A DNA stretch of 64,000 bases from Methylibium petroleiphilum PM1 (GTDB lineage: Bacteria; Pseudomonadota; Gammaproteobacteria; Burkholderiales; Burkholderiaceae_C). How positions within the stretch are numbered: position 1 is the first letter of the stretch; each line of letters begins with the position of its first letter. The stretch covers positions 2,604,001-2,668,000 of the forward strand of contig NC_008825.1 of NCBI RefSeq assembly GCF_000015725.1, in the 5' to 3' direction. The notes under the pieces are model-generated. The model made no database searches and was not told where the DNA came from. It saw only the letters and a list, made by a program, of their open reading frames with translations. Both the position numbers and the translations under genes were made by a program. Below are positions 31,157-41,026 of this stretch, piece after piece.

Positions 31157-32080
31157 TCATTTCGCTGCGGCCGTTGTCGTGGCCCCGCCGTTCGAGAGCC
31201 CCCAGACGTAGGCGGCGAGCACCTGGATCTGCGCATCGCTCAGCCGCCCGGCGTGCGCCGGCATCAGGTTGGTCTTGCCTTCGTTGATCATCCGGACCAC
31301 CGCCTCCTCGCCCCAGCCGTGCAGCCAGATCCGATCGCTGAGGTTGGGCGCGCCGAGCGCCGGGTTGCCCTTGCCGCCCGGGCCGTGGCAGGCTGCGCAG
31401 GCCGTGAACTTGGTGCGTCCGATCTGGGCCGCGATGCTGTCGTGCGGGCTGCCCGAAAGGCTCAGCACGTAGTTCGCGACATTGCGCACATCGTCGGCGC
31501 TGCCGACTGCCGCCGCCATCGGCGGCATCATGCCCTGGCGCCCCTGGGCGATCGATTGCGCAATCTGCTCGGGCGACCCGCCGTGCAGCCAGTCGGTATC
31601 GGTCAGGTTCGGAAAGCCCTTGCTGCCCCGCGCGTCGGAACCGTGGCACTGCGCGCAGTTGTTGATGAACAGCCGCTCGCCCAGCGCATGGGCCTGCGGG
31701 TCACGCGCCAGTTCGGCGGCCGACATCGTGGTGAAGCGCGCGTAGAGAGGCTCCACTTGGGCGCGACCGCGCGCCATCTCCGATTCGTACTCCGACTGCG
31801 AGGTCCAGCGCAGCTGGCCTGGGTGGGTGCCCAGCCCCGGATAGAGCACCAGATAGAGCGCACCGAACAACACCGTCAGCACGAACAGCCCCATCCACCA
31901 CAGCGGCAGCGGGTTGTTCAGCTCGCGCAGATCCTCGTCCCAGACATGGCCCGTGGTGTTGTCGCCGGCCATCACCTTGCGGCGGCTGGCGATGAATAGC
32001 AGCACCAGGCACGCCGCGAGGCCGGCGATCGTGACGATGGCGATGAACAGCGGCCAACCGACCGCGACGAAATCACTCAT
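31157..32080 (-). CDS. ccoP: cbb3 oxidase subunit III (diheme cytochrome c)
   Basis: A 307-residue membrane-anchored diheme cytochrome that passes electrons to CcoO/CcoN. Two N-terminal transmembrane helices (about 5-27 and 56-76), then two heme c sites CAQCH and CAACH, each with a later axial Met (MMPPM and LMPAH regions). The start at 32080 overlaps the ccoQ stop region by 8 bases, which indicates tight coupling; the longer frame to 32152 lies inside ccoQ. Confidence 0.95.
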   Translation of the reverse strand: MSDFVAVGWPLFIAIVTIAGLAACLVLLFIASRRKVMAGDNTTGHVWDEDLRELNNPLPLWWMGLFVLTVLFGALYLVLYPGLGTHPGQLRWTSQSEYESEMARGRAQVEPLYARFTTMSAAELARDPQAHALGERLFINNCAQCHGSDARGSKGFPNLTDTDWLHGGSPEQIAQSIAQGRQGMMPPMAAAVGSADDVRNVANYVLSLSGSPHDSIAAQIGRTKFTACAACHGPGGKGNPALGAPNLSDRIWLHGWGEEAVVRMINEGKTNLMPAHAGRLSDAQIQVLAAYVWGLSNGGATTTAAAK

Positions 32081-32243
32081 GACGGCCCCCCAGCCGGGTT
32101 GCGGCCTCGTCGGCCGCGAACGGCAGACGGGCAGCTTCTTCGAAGCTCTCATTGCGCCGACGCGACAAGGTCCAGGCGACGATGCCGATGAAGACCAGGA
32201 AGGACAGCAGCGTCACGGCTGCCCGCAATTCGTTCAGGCTCAT
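32073..32243 (-). CDS. ccoQ: cbb3 oxidase subunit IV (CcoQ/FixQ)
   Basis: A 56-residue protein with a single transmembrane helix (VTLLSFLVFIGIVAWTLS) followed by the basic SRRRNESFEEAA segment typical of CcoQ. It starts at 32243 (MSLNELRAAV) and its stop lies inside the first codons of ccoP. CcoQ stabilises the assembled cbb3 complex. Confidence 0.9.
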   Translation of the reverse strand: MSLNELRAAVTLLSFLVFIGIVAWTLSRRRNESFEEAARLPFAADEAATRLGGRHE

Positions 32244-32259
32244 TTCGTGCGTCCCCTTC

Positions 32260-32889
32260 TCACTTCACCGCGGTGCCGAGCACCTGGAGATAGGCCACGA
32301 GCGCGTCGAGCTCGGTCTTGCCCTTGACGTCCTCGCCGGCCTGCGCCAGCTCGGCGTCGGTGTACGGCGCGCCCAGGGTTCGCAGCGCGCGCAGCTTTCC
32401 AGGCATCTCGGCCGGATCGAGCGCCGCCTTGGCGAGCCAGGGATAGGCGGGCATGTTGGACTCGGGCACCAGGTCGCGCGGGTTCGCGAGGTGCAGGCGA
32501 TGCCACTCGTCGCTGTAGCGCCCGCCGACCCGGTGCAGGTCGGGACCGGTGCGCTTGCTGCCCCACTGGAACGGCCGGTCGTAGACGAACTCGCCCGCCA
32601 CCGAGTAGTGGCCGTAGCGCAGCGTCTCGGCGCGGAACGGCCGGATCATCTGCGAGTGGCAGTTGTAGCAACCCTCGCGCACGTAGACGTCGCGGCCGGC
32701 CACCTGCAGGGCCGTGTAGGGCTTGAGGCCGGGCACCGGCTCGGTGGTGCTGCGCTGGAAGAACAGCGGCACGATCTCGACCAGGCCGCCGACAGCCACC
32801 ACCACCAGGATCAGCACGATCATCAGCCAGTTGGTGGTCTCGATGCGCTCGTGGCCACGGGCCGGCGCTGCGTTGTGTTCGTTGCTCAT
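32260..32889 (-). CDS. ccoO: cbb3 oxidase subunit II (monoheme cytochrome c)
   Basis: A 209-residue membrane-anchored cytochrome c. An N-terminal anchor ([20 protein letters not shown]) is followed by [32 protein letters not shown], where CYNCH binds the heme and nearby residues match the CcoO signature. The axial Met is in [10 protein letters not shown]. The start MSNEHNAAP at 32889 is preferred to the longer frame. Confidence 0.95.
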   Translation of the reverse strand: MSNEHNAAPARGHERIETTNWLMIVLILVVVAVGGLVEIVPLFFQRSTTEPVPGLKPYTALQVAGRDVYVREGCYNCHSQMIRPFRAETLRYGHYSVAGEFVYDRPFQWGSKRTGPDLHRVGGRYSDEWHRLHLANPRDLVPESNMPAYPWLAKAALDPAEMPGKLRALRTLGAPYTDAELAQAGEDVKGKTELDALVAYLQVLGTAVK

Positions 32890-32911
32890 GTCATCGGGTC
32901 CTCGGCAGGGT

Positions 32912-34354
32912 TCAGGCGCGCGCCAGCGCGGTGGGCACCGGCACAAGCGCGCGGCGGCCCGCCTTCACGGTCATCACCACGTTCCAGGCCATCAGCAGCA
33001 TCCCGCTCAGGTACAGCAGGCCGCCGAGCAGGCGCACCACGTAGAACGGAAAGGTCGCCTTCACGCTCTCGACGAAGCTGTAGACCAGCGTGCCGTCAGG
33101 GTTGATGGCGCGCCACATCAGGCCCTGCATCACGCCGGCGATCCACATCGCGGCGATGTAGAGCACGACGCCGATGGTCGCGATCCAGAAGTGCAGCTCG
33201 ATCGCCCGCACGCTGTACATCTCCTTGCGGCCGAACATGCGCGGGATCAGGTAGTACAGCGAGCCCATCGAGATGAAGCCCACCCAGCCGAGCGCGCCGC
33301 TGTGCACGTGTCCGACGGTCCAATCGGTGTAGTGGGAGAGCGCGTTGACGGTCTTGATCGACATCATCGGCCCCTCGAAGGTCGACATGCCGTAGAACGA
33401 CAGCGAGACGATCAGGAACTTCAGGATCGGGTCGTCGCGCAGCTTGTGCCAGGCACCGCTGAGGGTCATGATCCCGTTGATCATGCCGCCCCAGCTGGGC
33501 GCCAGCAGCACCAGCGAGAACACCATGCCCACGCTCTGCGCCCAGTCGGGCAAGGCGGTGTAGTGCAGGTGGTGGGGGCCTGCCCACATGTAGGTGAAGA
33601 TCAGTGCCCAGAAGTGCACGATCGACAGCCGGTAGCTGTACACCGGGCGCTCGGCCTGCTTGGGGATGTAGTAGTACATCATCCCGAGGAAGCCGGCCGT
33701 CAGGAAGAAGCCCACCGCATTGTGGCCGTACCACCACTGCACCATCGCATCCTGCACGCCGGCGTAGGCGGAGTAGCTCTTGGTCAGGCTCACCGGCAGC
33801 GCCGCGCTGTTCACCAGGTGCAGCAGCGCCACCGTCAGGATGAAGGCGCCGAAGAACCAGTTGGCCACGTAGATGTGGCGCACCTTGCGGATGCCGATGG
33901 TGCCGAAGAACACCACCGCGTAGGCCACCCACACCAGCGTGATCAGGATGTCGATCGGCCACTCGAGTTCCGCGTACTCCTTGCCGCTGGTCATGCCCAG
34001 CGGCAGCGTGACCGCAGCCAGCACGATCACCGCCTGCCAGCCCCAGAAGGTGAAGTGCGCGAGCGCCGGCGCGAACAACCGGACCTGGCAGGTGCGCTGC
34101 ACCACGTGAAAGGAGGTGGCCATCAGCGCGCAACCGCCGAACGCGAAGATCACGGCGTTGGTATGCAGCGGCCGCAGCCGCCCGTAGCTCAGCCAGGGAA
34201 TGCCGAAGTTGAGTTCCGGCCACGTGAGCTGCGCTGCGATCAGCACGCCCACCGCCATGCCGACCACGCCCCACAGCACGGCCGCCAGCGCGAACTGCGT
34301 GACCACACGATCCTCGTAGACCGGCGCTGCTCCCTGGGCCGCCATTGCGTTCAT
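32912..34354 (-). CDS. ccoN: cbb3-type cytochrome c oxidase subunit I
   Basis: A 480-residue heme-copper oxidase subunit with about 12 transmembrane helices. Histidine ligands are seen in [40 protein letters not shown] and [16 protein letters not shown]; the Tyr of the YGHN/active-site region is in place. It is the catalytic, proton-pumping subunit with high oxygen affinity. GAGGAG lies 7 bases before the ATG at 34354. An FNR box at 34415-34428 upstream indicates induction under low oxygen. Confidence 0.97.
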   Translation of the reverse strand: MNAMAAQGAAPVYEDRVVTQFALAAVLWGVVGMAVGVLIAAQLTWPELNFGIPWLSYGRLRPLHTNAVIFAFGGCALMATSFHVVQRTCQVRLFAPALAHFTFWGWQAVIVLAAVTLPLGMTSGKEYAELEWPIDILITLVWVAYAVVFFGTIGIRKVRHIYVANWFFGAFILTVALLHLVNSAALPVSLTKSYSAYAGVQDAMVQWWYGHNAVGFFLTAGFLGMMYYYIPKQAERPVYSYRLSIVHFWALIFTYMWAGPHHLHYTALPDWAQSVGMVFSLVLLAPSWGGMINGIMTLSGAWHKLRDDPILKFLIVSLSFYGMSTFEGPMMSIKTVNALSHYTDWTVGHVHSGALGWVGFISMGSLYYLIPRMFGRKEMYSVRAIELHFWIATIGVVLYIAAMWIAGVMQGLMWRAINPDGTLVYSFVESVKATFPFYVVRLLGGLLYLSGMLLMAWNVVMTVKAGRRALVPVPTALARA

Positions 34355-34411
34355 CGAACTCTCCTCGCATCCTGTCGATGACAGGGAGTGTCCGAACCGG
34401 AGCCTTGATGC

Positions 34412-34431
34412 GGCTTGACGCCGGTCAAGCT
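34412..34431. promoter_or_regulatory. FNR/ANR box of the ccoNOQP operon
   Basis: GCTTGACGCCGGTCAAGC is a perfect palindrome with the core TTGAC-N4-GTCAA at 34415-34428. It sits 61 bases before the ccoN start and overlaps the ccoS stop codon (34425-34427). Confidence 0.75.
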
Positions 34432-34622
34432 TCGGTCGATGCGTGCGCGTTCGGGTCGGCCGCCGTGGCGGGCGCGCCGCAGGCGCCGGGCTCTTCCAGC
34501 ACCCGGGTGGCCTCGCGCTCGAGGTCGTCGAACTGGCCGTGGTGCACCGCCCAGGCGAAGACACCGAGCACGACCAGCGCAAGCAGCACCGAAATCGGCA
34601 AAAGCAGGTAAAGGCTGTCCAT
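34425..34622 (-). CDS. ccoS: cbb3 oxidase assembly protein CcoS
   Basis: A 65-residue protein with an N-terminal membrane helix ([20 protein letters not shown]) and the conserved [15 protein letters not shown] segment of CcoS. It is needed for cofactor insertion into cbb3 oxidase. It follows ccoI after 22 bases and precedes ccoN; the FNR box of ccoN overlaps its stop codon. Confidence 0.92.
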   Translation of the reverse strand: MDSLYLLLPISVLLALVVLGVFAWAVHHGQFDDLEREATRVLEEPGACGAPATAADPNAHASTEA

Positions 34623-34644
34623 CCGGTCCGCCGTCCCTTCGTGT

Positions 34645-36942
34645 TCAGCGCGCAAGGCGCAGCGCGTTGCCGACCACGACGAGCGAACTGAGCGCCATGC
34701 CCAGCCCAGCAGCCCACGGCGGCAGCCAGCCCAGCAGGGCCAGCGGCACGCAGACCGCGTTGTAGCCTGCCGCCCAGGCCAGGTTCTGGCGCACGACGGC
34801 GGCACAGCGACGTGCGACGCCACGCGCATGGGCAATCTCACCGAGCCGGCTGCCCAGCACCACGATGTCGGCGCGCTGCTGCGCGAGCGCCGCGCCGTGG
34901 CCGAGCGCGACGGACACGTCGGCCTGGGCCAGCACCGGGCCGTCGTTCAGGCCGTCGCCCACCATCAGGACGCGGTGCCCCTGGCGCTGCAGTGCGCGCA
35001 GGCTGGCCAGCTTGTCCTGCGGCGTCGCGTCGTGCCGTGCATCCGCGAGGCCCAGACGCTGGGCCACCGCCTGCACGGCCCCCGCGCGATCGCCCGAGAG
35101 CAGGCGCAACCTGATGCCTTGCTCGCGCAGCGATTGCAGCAGGCCGGCCGTATCGGGGCGCAGCACCTCGTCGAACTCGAAGCGCGCGTGCGGCGGGGCC
35201 GCTGTCCCGTCCTGCGGCGCCAGCCACACCGCCGGCCGCGCAAGATCGGTGGGCGGCACGACGCCGACCCAGGCCGCCGACCCGAGCCGCCAGCGCCGGC
35301 CGTCGGCATCGAGCGCCTCGAGGCCCTGCCCGGCCTGCTCGCGCGCACCGTGCCAAGGCCAGGACGCGGCGTCCTCGGAGGGCGTCGCGCGCACCAGCGC
35401 CTGTGAGAGCGGATGACGGGAGTGGGCGGCCAACGCCGCCGCACGCCGCTGCCAGGCCTGCAGGTCGTCACCGTCCGGCCACACCACCTGCGCGAGCGCA
35501 AGCCGGTCTTCGGTCAGCGTGCCGGTCTTGTCGAAGCAGGCGACGTCGATCTGCGCCAGCGTCTCGAGCGCGTCGAGGCGCTGCACCAGCACGCCGCGAC
35601 GCGCCAGCGCGCCGGTGGCCGCGATCAGCGCCGACGGGGCAGCCAGCGACAGCGCGCAGGGGCAGGTGACGATCAGGATGGACACCGCCACCCACACGGC
35701 ACGCGACGGGTCGACGTGCATCCACACACCGAAGGCCGCCGCCGCCAGCAGCAGCACGCCGCCCACGAACGGCGCGGCCACGCGGTCGGCCCAGCGCACC
35801 GTCGACGGCCGCTCGGTCAGCGCTCGCTGCATCAGCGCCACGATCTGTTGATGGCGGGTGCCATGGCCGACCTGTGTGACCCGCATCAGCACCGGCGCGC
35901 CGAGGTTCAGGCTGCCGGCGATCACCGCGTCGCCGACGCCGCGCACCAGCGGCCGCGACTCGCCCGTCAGCAGCGATTCGTCGGCCTGCGTCCGGCCCTC
36001 GATCAGGCAGCCGTCGGCCGGGAAGGCCTGCCCCACCGCAACGCGGACCCGGTCGCCCGCGGCCAACCGCGCCGCCGGCACCCAGGCCACGCTGCCGTCG
36101 GCGGCGAGTCGCTCGACGCTGTCGGGCAGGCGGCGCAGCAGCGCGTCGAGCGAGCGCGTGCTGCGCTCGCGCGAGCGCGCCTCGAGCCAGCGGCCGGCCA
36201 GCAGGAAGCAGACGAACATCGTCAGCGAGTCGAAATAGACCTCGTGACCGAAGATCCCGCCAGGGTCGAAGCTCGCAGCGCTGCTGGCCACGAAGGTGAC
36301 CGCGATGCCGAGCGCCACCGGCACGTCCATGCCGATGCGCCGCTGGCGCAGCGATTGCCAGGCACCGCTGAAGAAGGGCCGCGCCGAGAACAGCAGCACC
36401 GGCAGCGTCAGCACCCAGGCCGACCAGCGCAGCAGCGCGGCGAGATCGGGCGCGATATCGCCCGGCGCCGCGAAGTAGCCGGGCGCCGCGGCCATCATCA
36501 CCTGCATCATGCAGAAGGCCGCGACGAACAGCCGCCACAGCGCCTGGCGCGATTCGGCCTGTCGGGCCCGCAGGGCGTCCTCGGCATCGGCCAGGTAGGC
36601 CTGGTAGCCGGCCCGCTGCACGGCCTCGATCAGGGCCGAGGCGCGGGTGCGGGCGGGGTCCCAGTCGACCTCGGCCCGCTCGGACGCGCCGTTCACCCGT
36701 GCCGCACGCACCCCATCGACCCGCTCCAGTGCCGCCTCGATGAGTCCCGCGCAGGCCGCGCAGTGCAGCCCCTGCAGGACCAGCCGGGTGCGGGCCTCGC
36801 GCCGGCCGTCGGCAGCCTCCTGCCACGTCGTGCAGGCGGCCAGCGCCGTGTCGTCGTCCAGCGCAACGCGCTGCCGCCCCGACAGTTCGGTCGGCGGCAG
36901 GGCCAGCGCAGGGGCGGCAAGTGTCAGGGTGGTGGCAGGCAT
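34645..36942 (-). CDS. ccoI: Copper-exporting P-type ATPase CcoI
   Basis: A 765-residue P1B ATPase that moves copper toward the periplasm for cbb3 assembly. An N-terminal heavy-metal domain has [12 protein letters not shown]; transport motif CPC is in [19 protein letters not shown], phosphorylation motif DKTGTLTED and the hinge [14 protein letters not shown] are present, with eight expected membrane segments. ccoI-ccoS precede ccoN here, whereas in many species they follow ccoG. No convincing FNR box is seen before this gene. Confidence 0.94.
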   Translation of the reverse strand: MPATTLTLAAPALALPPTELSGRQRVALDDDTALAACTTWQEAADGRREARTRLVLQGLHCAACAGLIEAALERVDGVRAARVNGASERAEVDWDPARTRASALIEAVQRAGYQAYLADAEDALRARQAESRQALWRLFVAAFCMMQVMMAAAPGYFAAPGDIAPDLAALLRWSAWVLTLPVLLFSARPFFSGAWQSLRQRRIGMDVPVALGIAVTFVASSAASFDPGGIFGHEVYFDSLTMFVCFLLAGRWLEARSRERSTRSLDALLRRLPDSVERLAADGSVAWVPAARLAAGDRVRVAVGQAFPADGCLIEGRTQADESLLTGESRPLVRGVGDAVIAGSLNLGAPVLMRVTQVGHGTRHQQIVALMQRALTERPSTVRWADRVAAPFVGGVLLLAAAAFGVWMHVDPSRAVWVAVSILIVTCPCALSLAAPSALIAATGALARRGVLVQRLDALETLAQIDVACFDKTGTLTEDRLALAQVVWPDGDDLQAWQRRAAALAAHSRHPLSQALVRATPSEDAASWPWHGAREQAGQGLEALDADGRRWRLGSAAWVGVVPPTDLARPAVWLAPQDGTAAPPHARFEFDEVLRPDTAGLLQSLREQGIRLRLLSGDRAGAVQAVAQRLGLADARHDATPQDKLASLRALQRQGHRVLMVGDGLNDGPVLAQADVSVALGHGAALAQQRADIVVLGSRLGEIAHARGVARRCAAVVRQNLAWAAGYNAVCVPLALLGWLPPWAAGLGMALSSLVVVGNALRLAR

Positions 36943-37035
36943 GGGGCGTCGACGGAGCGCGGCAGGCGTCAGCCTGCGGTCGGCTGCGGACGGCCCCGTG
37001 CGTTACTCTAGGACCGAACTCTCCCCGTCGAACTG

Positions 37036-37503
37036 ATGCAGATCAAGCCCGCACCTCGCCGTCACCTCCGTCTCGTCGTTCCCGCGCTGCTTTCGCTGCT
37101 GGCGGCGACCGCACCGGCGCAGTCGGGCCCGCAGAAGCTGCCCTCGGTGCGTCTCAATGCGGGCATCCACAACATCCAGGCCGAGGTGGCGCGCACGCCC
37201 GAGCAGCGCGCGATCGGCCTGATGAACCGGCCGACGATGCCCCCGAACGACGGCATGCTGTTCGTGTTCGACGAGGCCGCGACGCAGTGCTTCTGGATGA
37301 AGAACACGCTGCTCCCGCTGTCGATCGCCTACCTGGCCGACGACGGCACCATCACGCAGATCGTCGACATGCCGCCGCAGACGCTGGATTCGAAGTGCTC
37401 GACGAAGCCGGTGCGGCTGGTGCTCGAGATGAACCAGGGCTGGTTCGCCAAACGCGGGCTCAAGCCGGGCAGCCGGCTCAGCGGCGACGCCTTCAAACCC
37501 TAG
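37036..37503 (+). CDS. Exported DUF192 protein
   Basis: A 155-residue protein with a signal peptide (RRHLRLVVPALLSLLAATAPAQ) and a DUF192 domain: RTPEQRAIGLMNRPTMPPNDGMLFVFDE, CFWMKNTLLPLSIAYLADDGTI and LEMNQGWFAKRGLKPGSRL. DUF192 proteins are small periplasmic beta proteins of unknown function. It is divergent from ccoI across 93 bases and convergent with sodB. Confidence 0.88.
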   Translation: MQIKPAPRRHLRLVVPALLSLLAATAPAQSGPQKLPSVRLNAGIHNIQAEVARTPEQRAIGLMNRPTMPPNDGMLFVFDEAATQCFWMKNTLLPLSIAYLADDGTITQIVDMPPQTLDSKCSTKPVRLVLEMNQGWFAKRGLKPGSRLSGDAFKP

Positions 37504-37517
37504 ACGCCCACGGCATG

Positions 37518-37541
37518 AAAAAGGCCGGCACTGGGCCGGCC
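37518..37541 (-). terminator. Rho-independent terminator of sodB
   Basis: A 7-bp stem GGCCGGC / GCCGGCC around a 5-base loop; on the minus strand it is followed by TTTTT. It lies 22 bases after the sodB stop. Confidence 0.75.
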
Positions 37542-37563
37542 CGGGATCGCGCCGAGGCGGGAC

Positions 37564-38145
37564 TCAGGCGAAGTTCTTCGCTGCGAAGTCCCAGTTCACG
37601 AGCGAATTGAGGAAGGTCTCGACGAACTTCGGGCGCGCATTGCGGAAGTCGATGTAATAGGCATGCTCCCACACGTCGACCGTCAGCAGCGCCTTGTCGG
37701 CGGTGGTCAGCGGGGTGGCGGCGTTGCCGGTGTTGACGATGTCCACCGAGCCGTCCGCCTTCTTCACGAGCCAGGTCCAACCGGAGCCGAAGTTGCCGAC
37801 GGCACTCTTCGCGAAGGCTTCCTTGAAGGCGGCCAGGCTGCCCCACTTGGCGTCGATGGCGGCCGCCAGCGCGCCGCTCGGCGCACCGCCGCCCTGCGGC
37901 TTCATGCTGTTCCAGAAGAAGGTGTGGTTCCAGATCTGGGCTGCGTTGTTGAACACGCCACCGCTGGACTTCTTGACGATGTCTTCCAGGCTCAGCGACT
38001 CGAACTCGGTGCCCTTGATCAGGTTGTTGAGATTGGTCACGTAGGCTTGGTGGTGCTTGCCGTAGTGGAACTCGAAGGTCTCCTTCGAGAGGTGCGGCGC
38101 GAGGGCGTCCATCGCATACGGCAGCGGCGGCAGGGTGTGTTCCAT
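37564..38145 (-). CDS. sodB: Superoxide dismutase [Fe]
   Basis: A 193-residue Fe/Mn-type enzyme. The metal ligands lie in [13 protein letters not shown] (first His), WNHTFFW (second), and [11 protein letters not shown] (Asp and His). Gln in the [16 protein letters not shown] context and the FFWNSMKP segment favour the iron form. The start [15 protein letters not shown] at 38145 is the usual one and has AAGGA upstream; the longer frame is not supported. Cytoplasmic protection from superoxide. Confidence 0.95.
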   Translation of the reverse strand: MEHTLPPLPYAMDALAPHLSKETFEFHYGKHHQAYVTNLNNLIKGTEFESLSLEDIVKKSSGGVFNNAAQIWNHTFFWNSMKPQGGGAPSGALAAAIDAKWGSLAAFKEAFAKSAVGNFGSGWTWLVKKADGSVDIVNTGNAATPLTTADKALLTVDVWEHAYYIDFRNARPKFVETFLNSLVNWDFAAKNFA

Positions 38146-38239
38146 GAGGTCTGTCCTTCCTTGGTCTTGAGCCTGGGGGATGAGAGGGGCATTGTAGGCA
38201 GCACCCGCAGGCCGGCCGCCTGCGCGGCGCATGCCTGCA

Positions 38240-39583
38240 TCAGCGTCGGGGCTTGTCGGGTTCGATGCCGATCACCTGCGCCTCGATGCGGCCGTCGGCC
38301 AGCCGGGCTTTCACGGTCTGCCCTGGCTGCAGCTGGTTCACCGATGTGAGCGCCCGTCCCTCGGCGTCACCGAGCCACGCATAGCCGCGCGACAGCACGC
38401 GCTGCGGGTCGAGCGCACCCAGGCGTGCGACCAGCACGTCGAGCCGCTGGACGGCGCGCAGGCGCAGTTGCCGCGCCGCCTGCATCCAGCGCGAGGCCAG
38501 CACCGCCTGGCGCTGCTGCTGTCGTTCGAGGTGGCGGTGCATCGCCGTTCGCTGCCGTTGCGACAGCAGCGCCAGCCGCTCGCGGTGCGGCGCCAGCGCC
38601 TGGGCCGGCCGCGCGAGCCGCAGCGCGGTGCGGTCGAGCCGCTGCGCCTGGCCGTCCAGGCGCAGCGCCACGCCGCGTCTGGCGCGCCGCGCCAGATCGT
38701 GCAGCACCGCCAGCGCCTCTTCGCGCGGCATGGCGGCCAGCTCGGCCGCCGCGGTCGGCGTCGGTGCGCGCAGGTCGGCGGCGAAGTCGACCAGGCTCAC
38801 GTCGGTTTCGTGGCCGATGCCGGCGATCACCGGGATGCGGCTGGCCGCGACGGCACGCACCACCAGCGCCTCGTTGAAGGCCCACAGGTCTTCCAGCGAA
38901 CCACCGCCCCGGGCGACGATCAGCGTGTCGGCCCGGCCGTGCCGTCCGGCGGTCTCGATCGCTGCGGCCAACGCCGCCGGGGCCTCGGCGCCCTGCACCG
39001 GGCTCGGGTAGACAATCACGCGCACCTGCGGCGCTCGGCGCTGCAACGCGGTCAGCACGTCGTGCAGGGCCGCCGCCGCAAGCGACGTGACCACACCGAT
39101 GCAGGCAGGGTGGCGGACGATCGTTCGTTTGCGCGTCGCGTCGAACAGGCCCTCGGCCTCGAGCTGGGCCTTGAGCCGCAGGAAGCGCTCGTAGAGGGCG
39201 CCTGCGCCGGCACGCTGCATCGATTCGACGACGAACTGCAGTTCGCCACGTGGCTCGTACACCGCCAGACGACCGCGCAACTCGACGAGATGCCCCTCCT
39301 CGGGCGCGAAGTCGAGCAGGCTCGCGGCGCGACGGAACATCGCACAGCGCAGCGCGGCGGTGCCTTCGGCGTCCTTCAGCGTGAAGTAGCAATGGCCGCT
39401 GGCGGCTCGGGTGTAGCCGGACACCTCGCCGCGCACGGCGACGGACGCGAAGCGCGCCGCCAGCGTGTCGGCGACTGCATGCACCAGCGCAGCGACCTCC
39501 CAGACCCGGGGCCCGATGGCACGGCCCGCTCCCTCCTCCACGGGCATCACGCCGCGCACCGCGGGGCGATCAGCCGGGGCCAT
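38240..39583 (-). CDS. xseA: Exodeoxyribonuclease VII large subunit
   Basis: About 447 residues. An OB-fold domain (about 25-125; [22 protein letters not shown]) precedes the catalytic core with [44 protein letters not shown] and [29 protein letters not shown], then a long coiled-coil C-terminus. With XseB it degrades single-stranded DNA. ATG at 39583 is chosen; 39547 is possible and leaves all conserved parts. Followed by sodB on the same strand. Confidence 0.94.
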   Translation of the reverse strand: MAPADRPAVRGVMPVEEGAGRAIGPRVWEVAALVHAVADTLAARFASVAVRGEVSGYTRAASGHCYFTLKDAEGTAALRCAMFRRAASLLDFAPEEGHLVELRGRLAVYEPRGELQFVVESMQRAGAGALYERFLRLKAQLEAEGLFDATRKRTIVRHPACIGVVTSLAAAALHDVLTALQRRAPQVRVIVYPSPVQGAEAPAALAAAIETAGRHGRADTLIVARGGGSLEDLWAFNEALVVRAVAASRIPVIAGIGHETDVSLVDFAADLRAPTPTAAAELAAMPREEALAVLHDLARRARRGVALRLDGQAQRLDRTALRLARPAQALAPHRERLALLSQRQRTAMHRHLERQQQRQAVLASRWMQAARQLRLRAVQRLDVLVARLGALDPQRVLSRGYAWLGDAEGRALTSVNQLQPGQTVKARLADGRIEAQVIGIEPDKPRR

Positions 39584-39916
39584 CGCAATGGCCCCGATAC
39601 GCTCCGAGCCCCCTCGAAATGCGGGGATGGAACTCCACAGCCGCGCCAAATAAGGCCGCGCACCGCACTGACCCCGTCATGAGCCTGTCAAAGTTGTGCA
39701 AGCCTTTGATTCCAAAGCGTTTTTTTGTGCTCATTGTTTGAGCAATCTGTTCGAGGCCTTGACTGGCGGGCGTTTGAGGCGGGGAGCAAGGTGGTTGCCC
39801 ACAAAGTTATCCACAACAACGGTGGACGATTGCGGCAGCGAACTCGAGGGGGCTGTCGCGGCAGGCACCGCCGGGGCCGGGCCATAATCGCCGCGACCCG
39901 AATCAGGAGAACCTCG
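39584..39916. other. Divergent region xseA/exbB with AT-rich patch, palindrome and DnaA-type boxes
   Basis: These 333 bases hold the promoters of xseA (minus) and exbB (plus). An AT-rich patch at about 39690-39745 contains a T-run and the palindrome GCTCA-TTGTT-TGAGC (39729-39743), a possible operator. A consensus DnaA box TTATCCACA is at 39807-39815, with TTGCCCACA 12 bases before it at 39795-39803. No ORF here is supported. Confidence 0.6.
39795..39815 (+). promoter_or_regulatory. Tandem DnaA-box-like repeat
   Basis: TTGCCCACA (39795-39803) and the consensus box TTATCCACA (39807-39815) are direct repeats with a 12-base period. The first differs from the consensus at two positions. They lie 102 bases before the exbB start. 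Confidence 0.5.
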
Positions 39917-40558
39917 TTGTTTTCGATCATACAAGCCGCGGGCTGGCCGATCTGGCCGCTGATCCTGTGTTCCATCGTTGCGCTGGCGCTCGTGATCGAG
40001 CGATTCAGCAGCCTGCGCACCGTGCGCGTCGTGCCGCAGCGACTGCTCGATGAAGTCATCTCCGTCACCAGCAAGAGCCTGCCGGCGCCCGAGGTGGTGA
40101 ACAAGCTGTCGGCCAACTCGGTGCTGGGCAGCGTGCTGGCCAGCGGCCTGCGCGCGGTGATCGCCGACCCGCGCATCACCGAGGACGGCCTGCGCATCGC
40201 CTTCGAGACCGCCGGACGTGCCGCTGTGCACCGTCTCGAGCGCTACCTGAACACCCTGGGCACCATCGCTTCGGCAGCGCCGCTGCTGGGGCTGTTCGGC
40301 ACGGTGGTGGGCATGATCGAGATCTTCGGCTCGCAGGCCCCGGCCACCACCGCCGGCGTCGGAGGCAACCCGGAACAACTGGCGCACGGCATCTCGATCG
40401 CGCTCTACAACACGGCCTTCGGGCTGGTGGTGGCCATCCCGTCGCTGATGTTCTATCGCTACTTCCGCGGGCGAGTCGACGAGTACACGATCGATCTCGA
40501 GCAGGCCAGCGAGCGCATCATGCCGCACCTGCTGCGCTTCACTTCGCGCCAGAGCTGA
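39917..40558 (+). CDS. exbB: MotA/TolQ/ExbB proton channel protein
   Basis: A 213-residue inner-membrane protein with three transmembrane segments: WPIWPLILCSIVALALVIERF near the start, TIASAAPLLGLFGTVVGMIEIF and the TAFGLVVAIPSLMFYRYF segment. With ExbD it powers TonB-type transport or a Tol-like system using the proton gradient. The start is a TTG at 39917, chosen because a perfect AGGAG lies 7 bases before it and homology begins with FSIIQAAGWPIWP. First gene of a six-gene run to adk. Confidence 0.92.
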   Translation: MFSIIQAAGWPIWPLILCSIVALALVIERFSSLRTVRVVPQRLLDEVISVTSKSLPAPEVVNKLSANSVLGSVLASGLRAVIADPRITEDGLRIAFETAGRAAVHRLERYLNTLGTIASAAPLLGLFGTVVGMIEIFGSQAPATTAGVGGNPEQLAHGISIALYNTAFGLVVAIPSLMFYRYFRGRVDEYTIDLEQASERIMPHLLRFTSRQS

Positions 40559-40582
40559 GCAGCGGCACCGGGCCCGACGACC

Positions 40583-41026
40583 ATGGCGATGAACTTCCGC
40601 CACCGCCGCAGCGAGGAGCCGGAGATCAACCTGATCCCGTTCATCGACGTGCTGCTGGTGATCCTGATCTTCCTGATGCTCTCGACCACCTATTCCAAGT
40701 TCACCGAGTTGAAGGTGAACCTGCCGGTGGCCGATTCGGAACGCGCCCGCGACTATCCGAAAGAGATCATCGTCGGCGTCGCGAGCGACGGGCGCTACAC
40801 GGTCAACCGCGACGCGGTCGCGGGTCGTGACCTCGCCACGCTGACAGCCGCCCTGGCTGCCGCCGCCGCGGGCCAGAACGACCGGGTGGTGATCGTCTCC
40901 GCCGACGCGAGCGCGGCCCACCAGAGCGTGATCAATGTGCTGGACGCCGCCCGCCGCGCCGGGTTGCAACAGCTGACCTTCGCGACCCAAGGCAGCCGCA
41001 ACGGCGCCGACGCCGAGCCGCGTTGA
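40583..41026 (+). CDS. exbD: Biopolymer transport protein ExbD
   Basis: A 147-residue protein with one N-terminal transmembrane helix holding the essential Asp in EINLIPFIDVLLVILIFLML, and a periplasmic domain (about 55-135; YTVNRDAVAGRDLATL, VVIVSADASAAHQSVINVLDAAR). It forms the proton channel with ExbB. The stop overlaps the TTG start of lpxK. Confidence 0.94.
   Translation: MAMNFRHRRSEEPEINLIPFIDVLLVILIFLMLSTTYSKFTELKVNLPVADSERARDYPKEIIVGVASDGRYTVNRDAVAGRDLATLTAALAAAAAGQNDRVVIVSADASAAHQSVINVLDAARRAGLQQLTFATQGSRNGADAEPR

Noticed and set aside
37517-37545. Terminator for the DUF192 gene on the plus strand
   Set aside because: The hairpin has its T-run only in the minus direction, so it was assigned to sodB; use by the plus-strand gene is possible but weaker.
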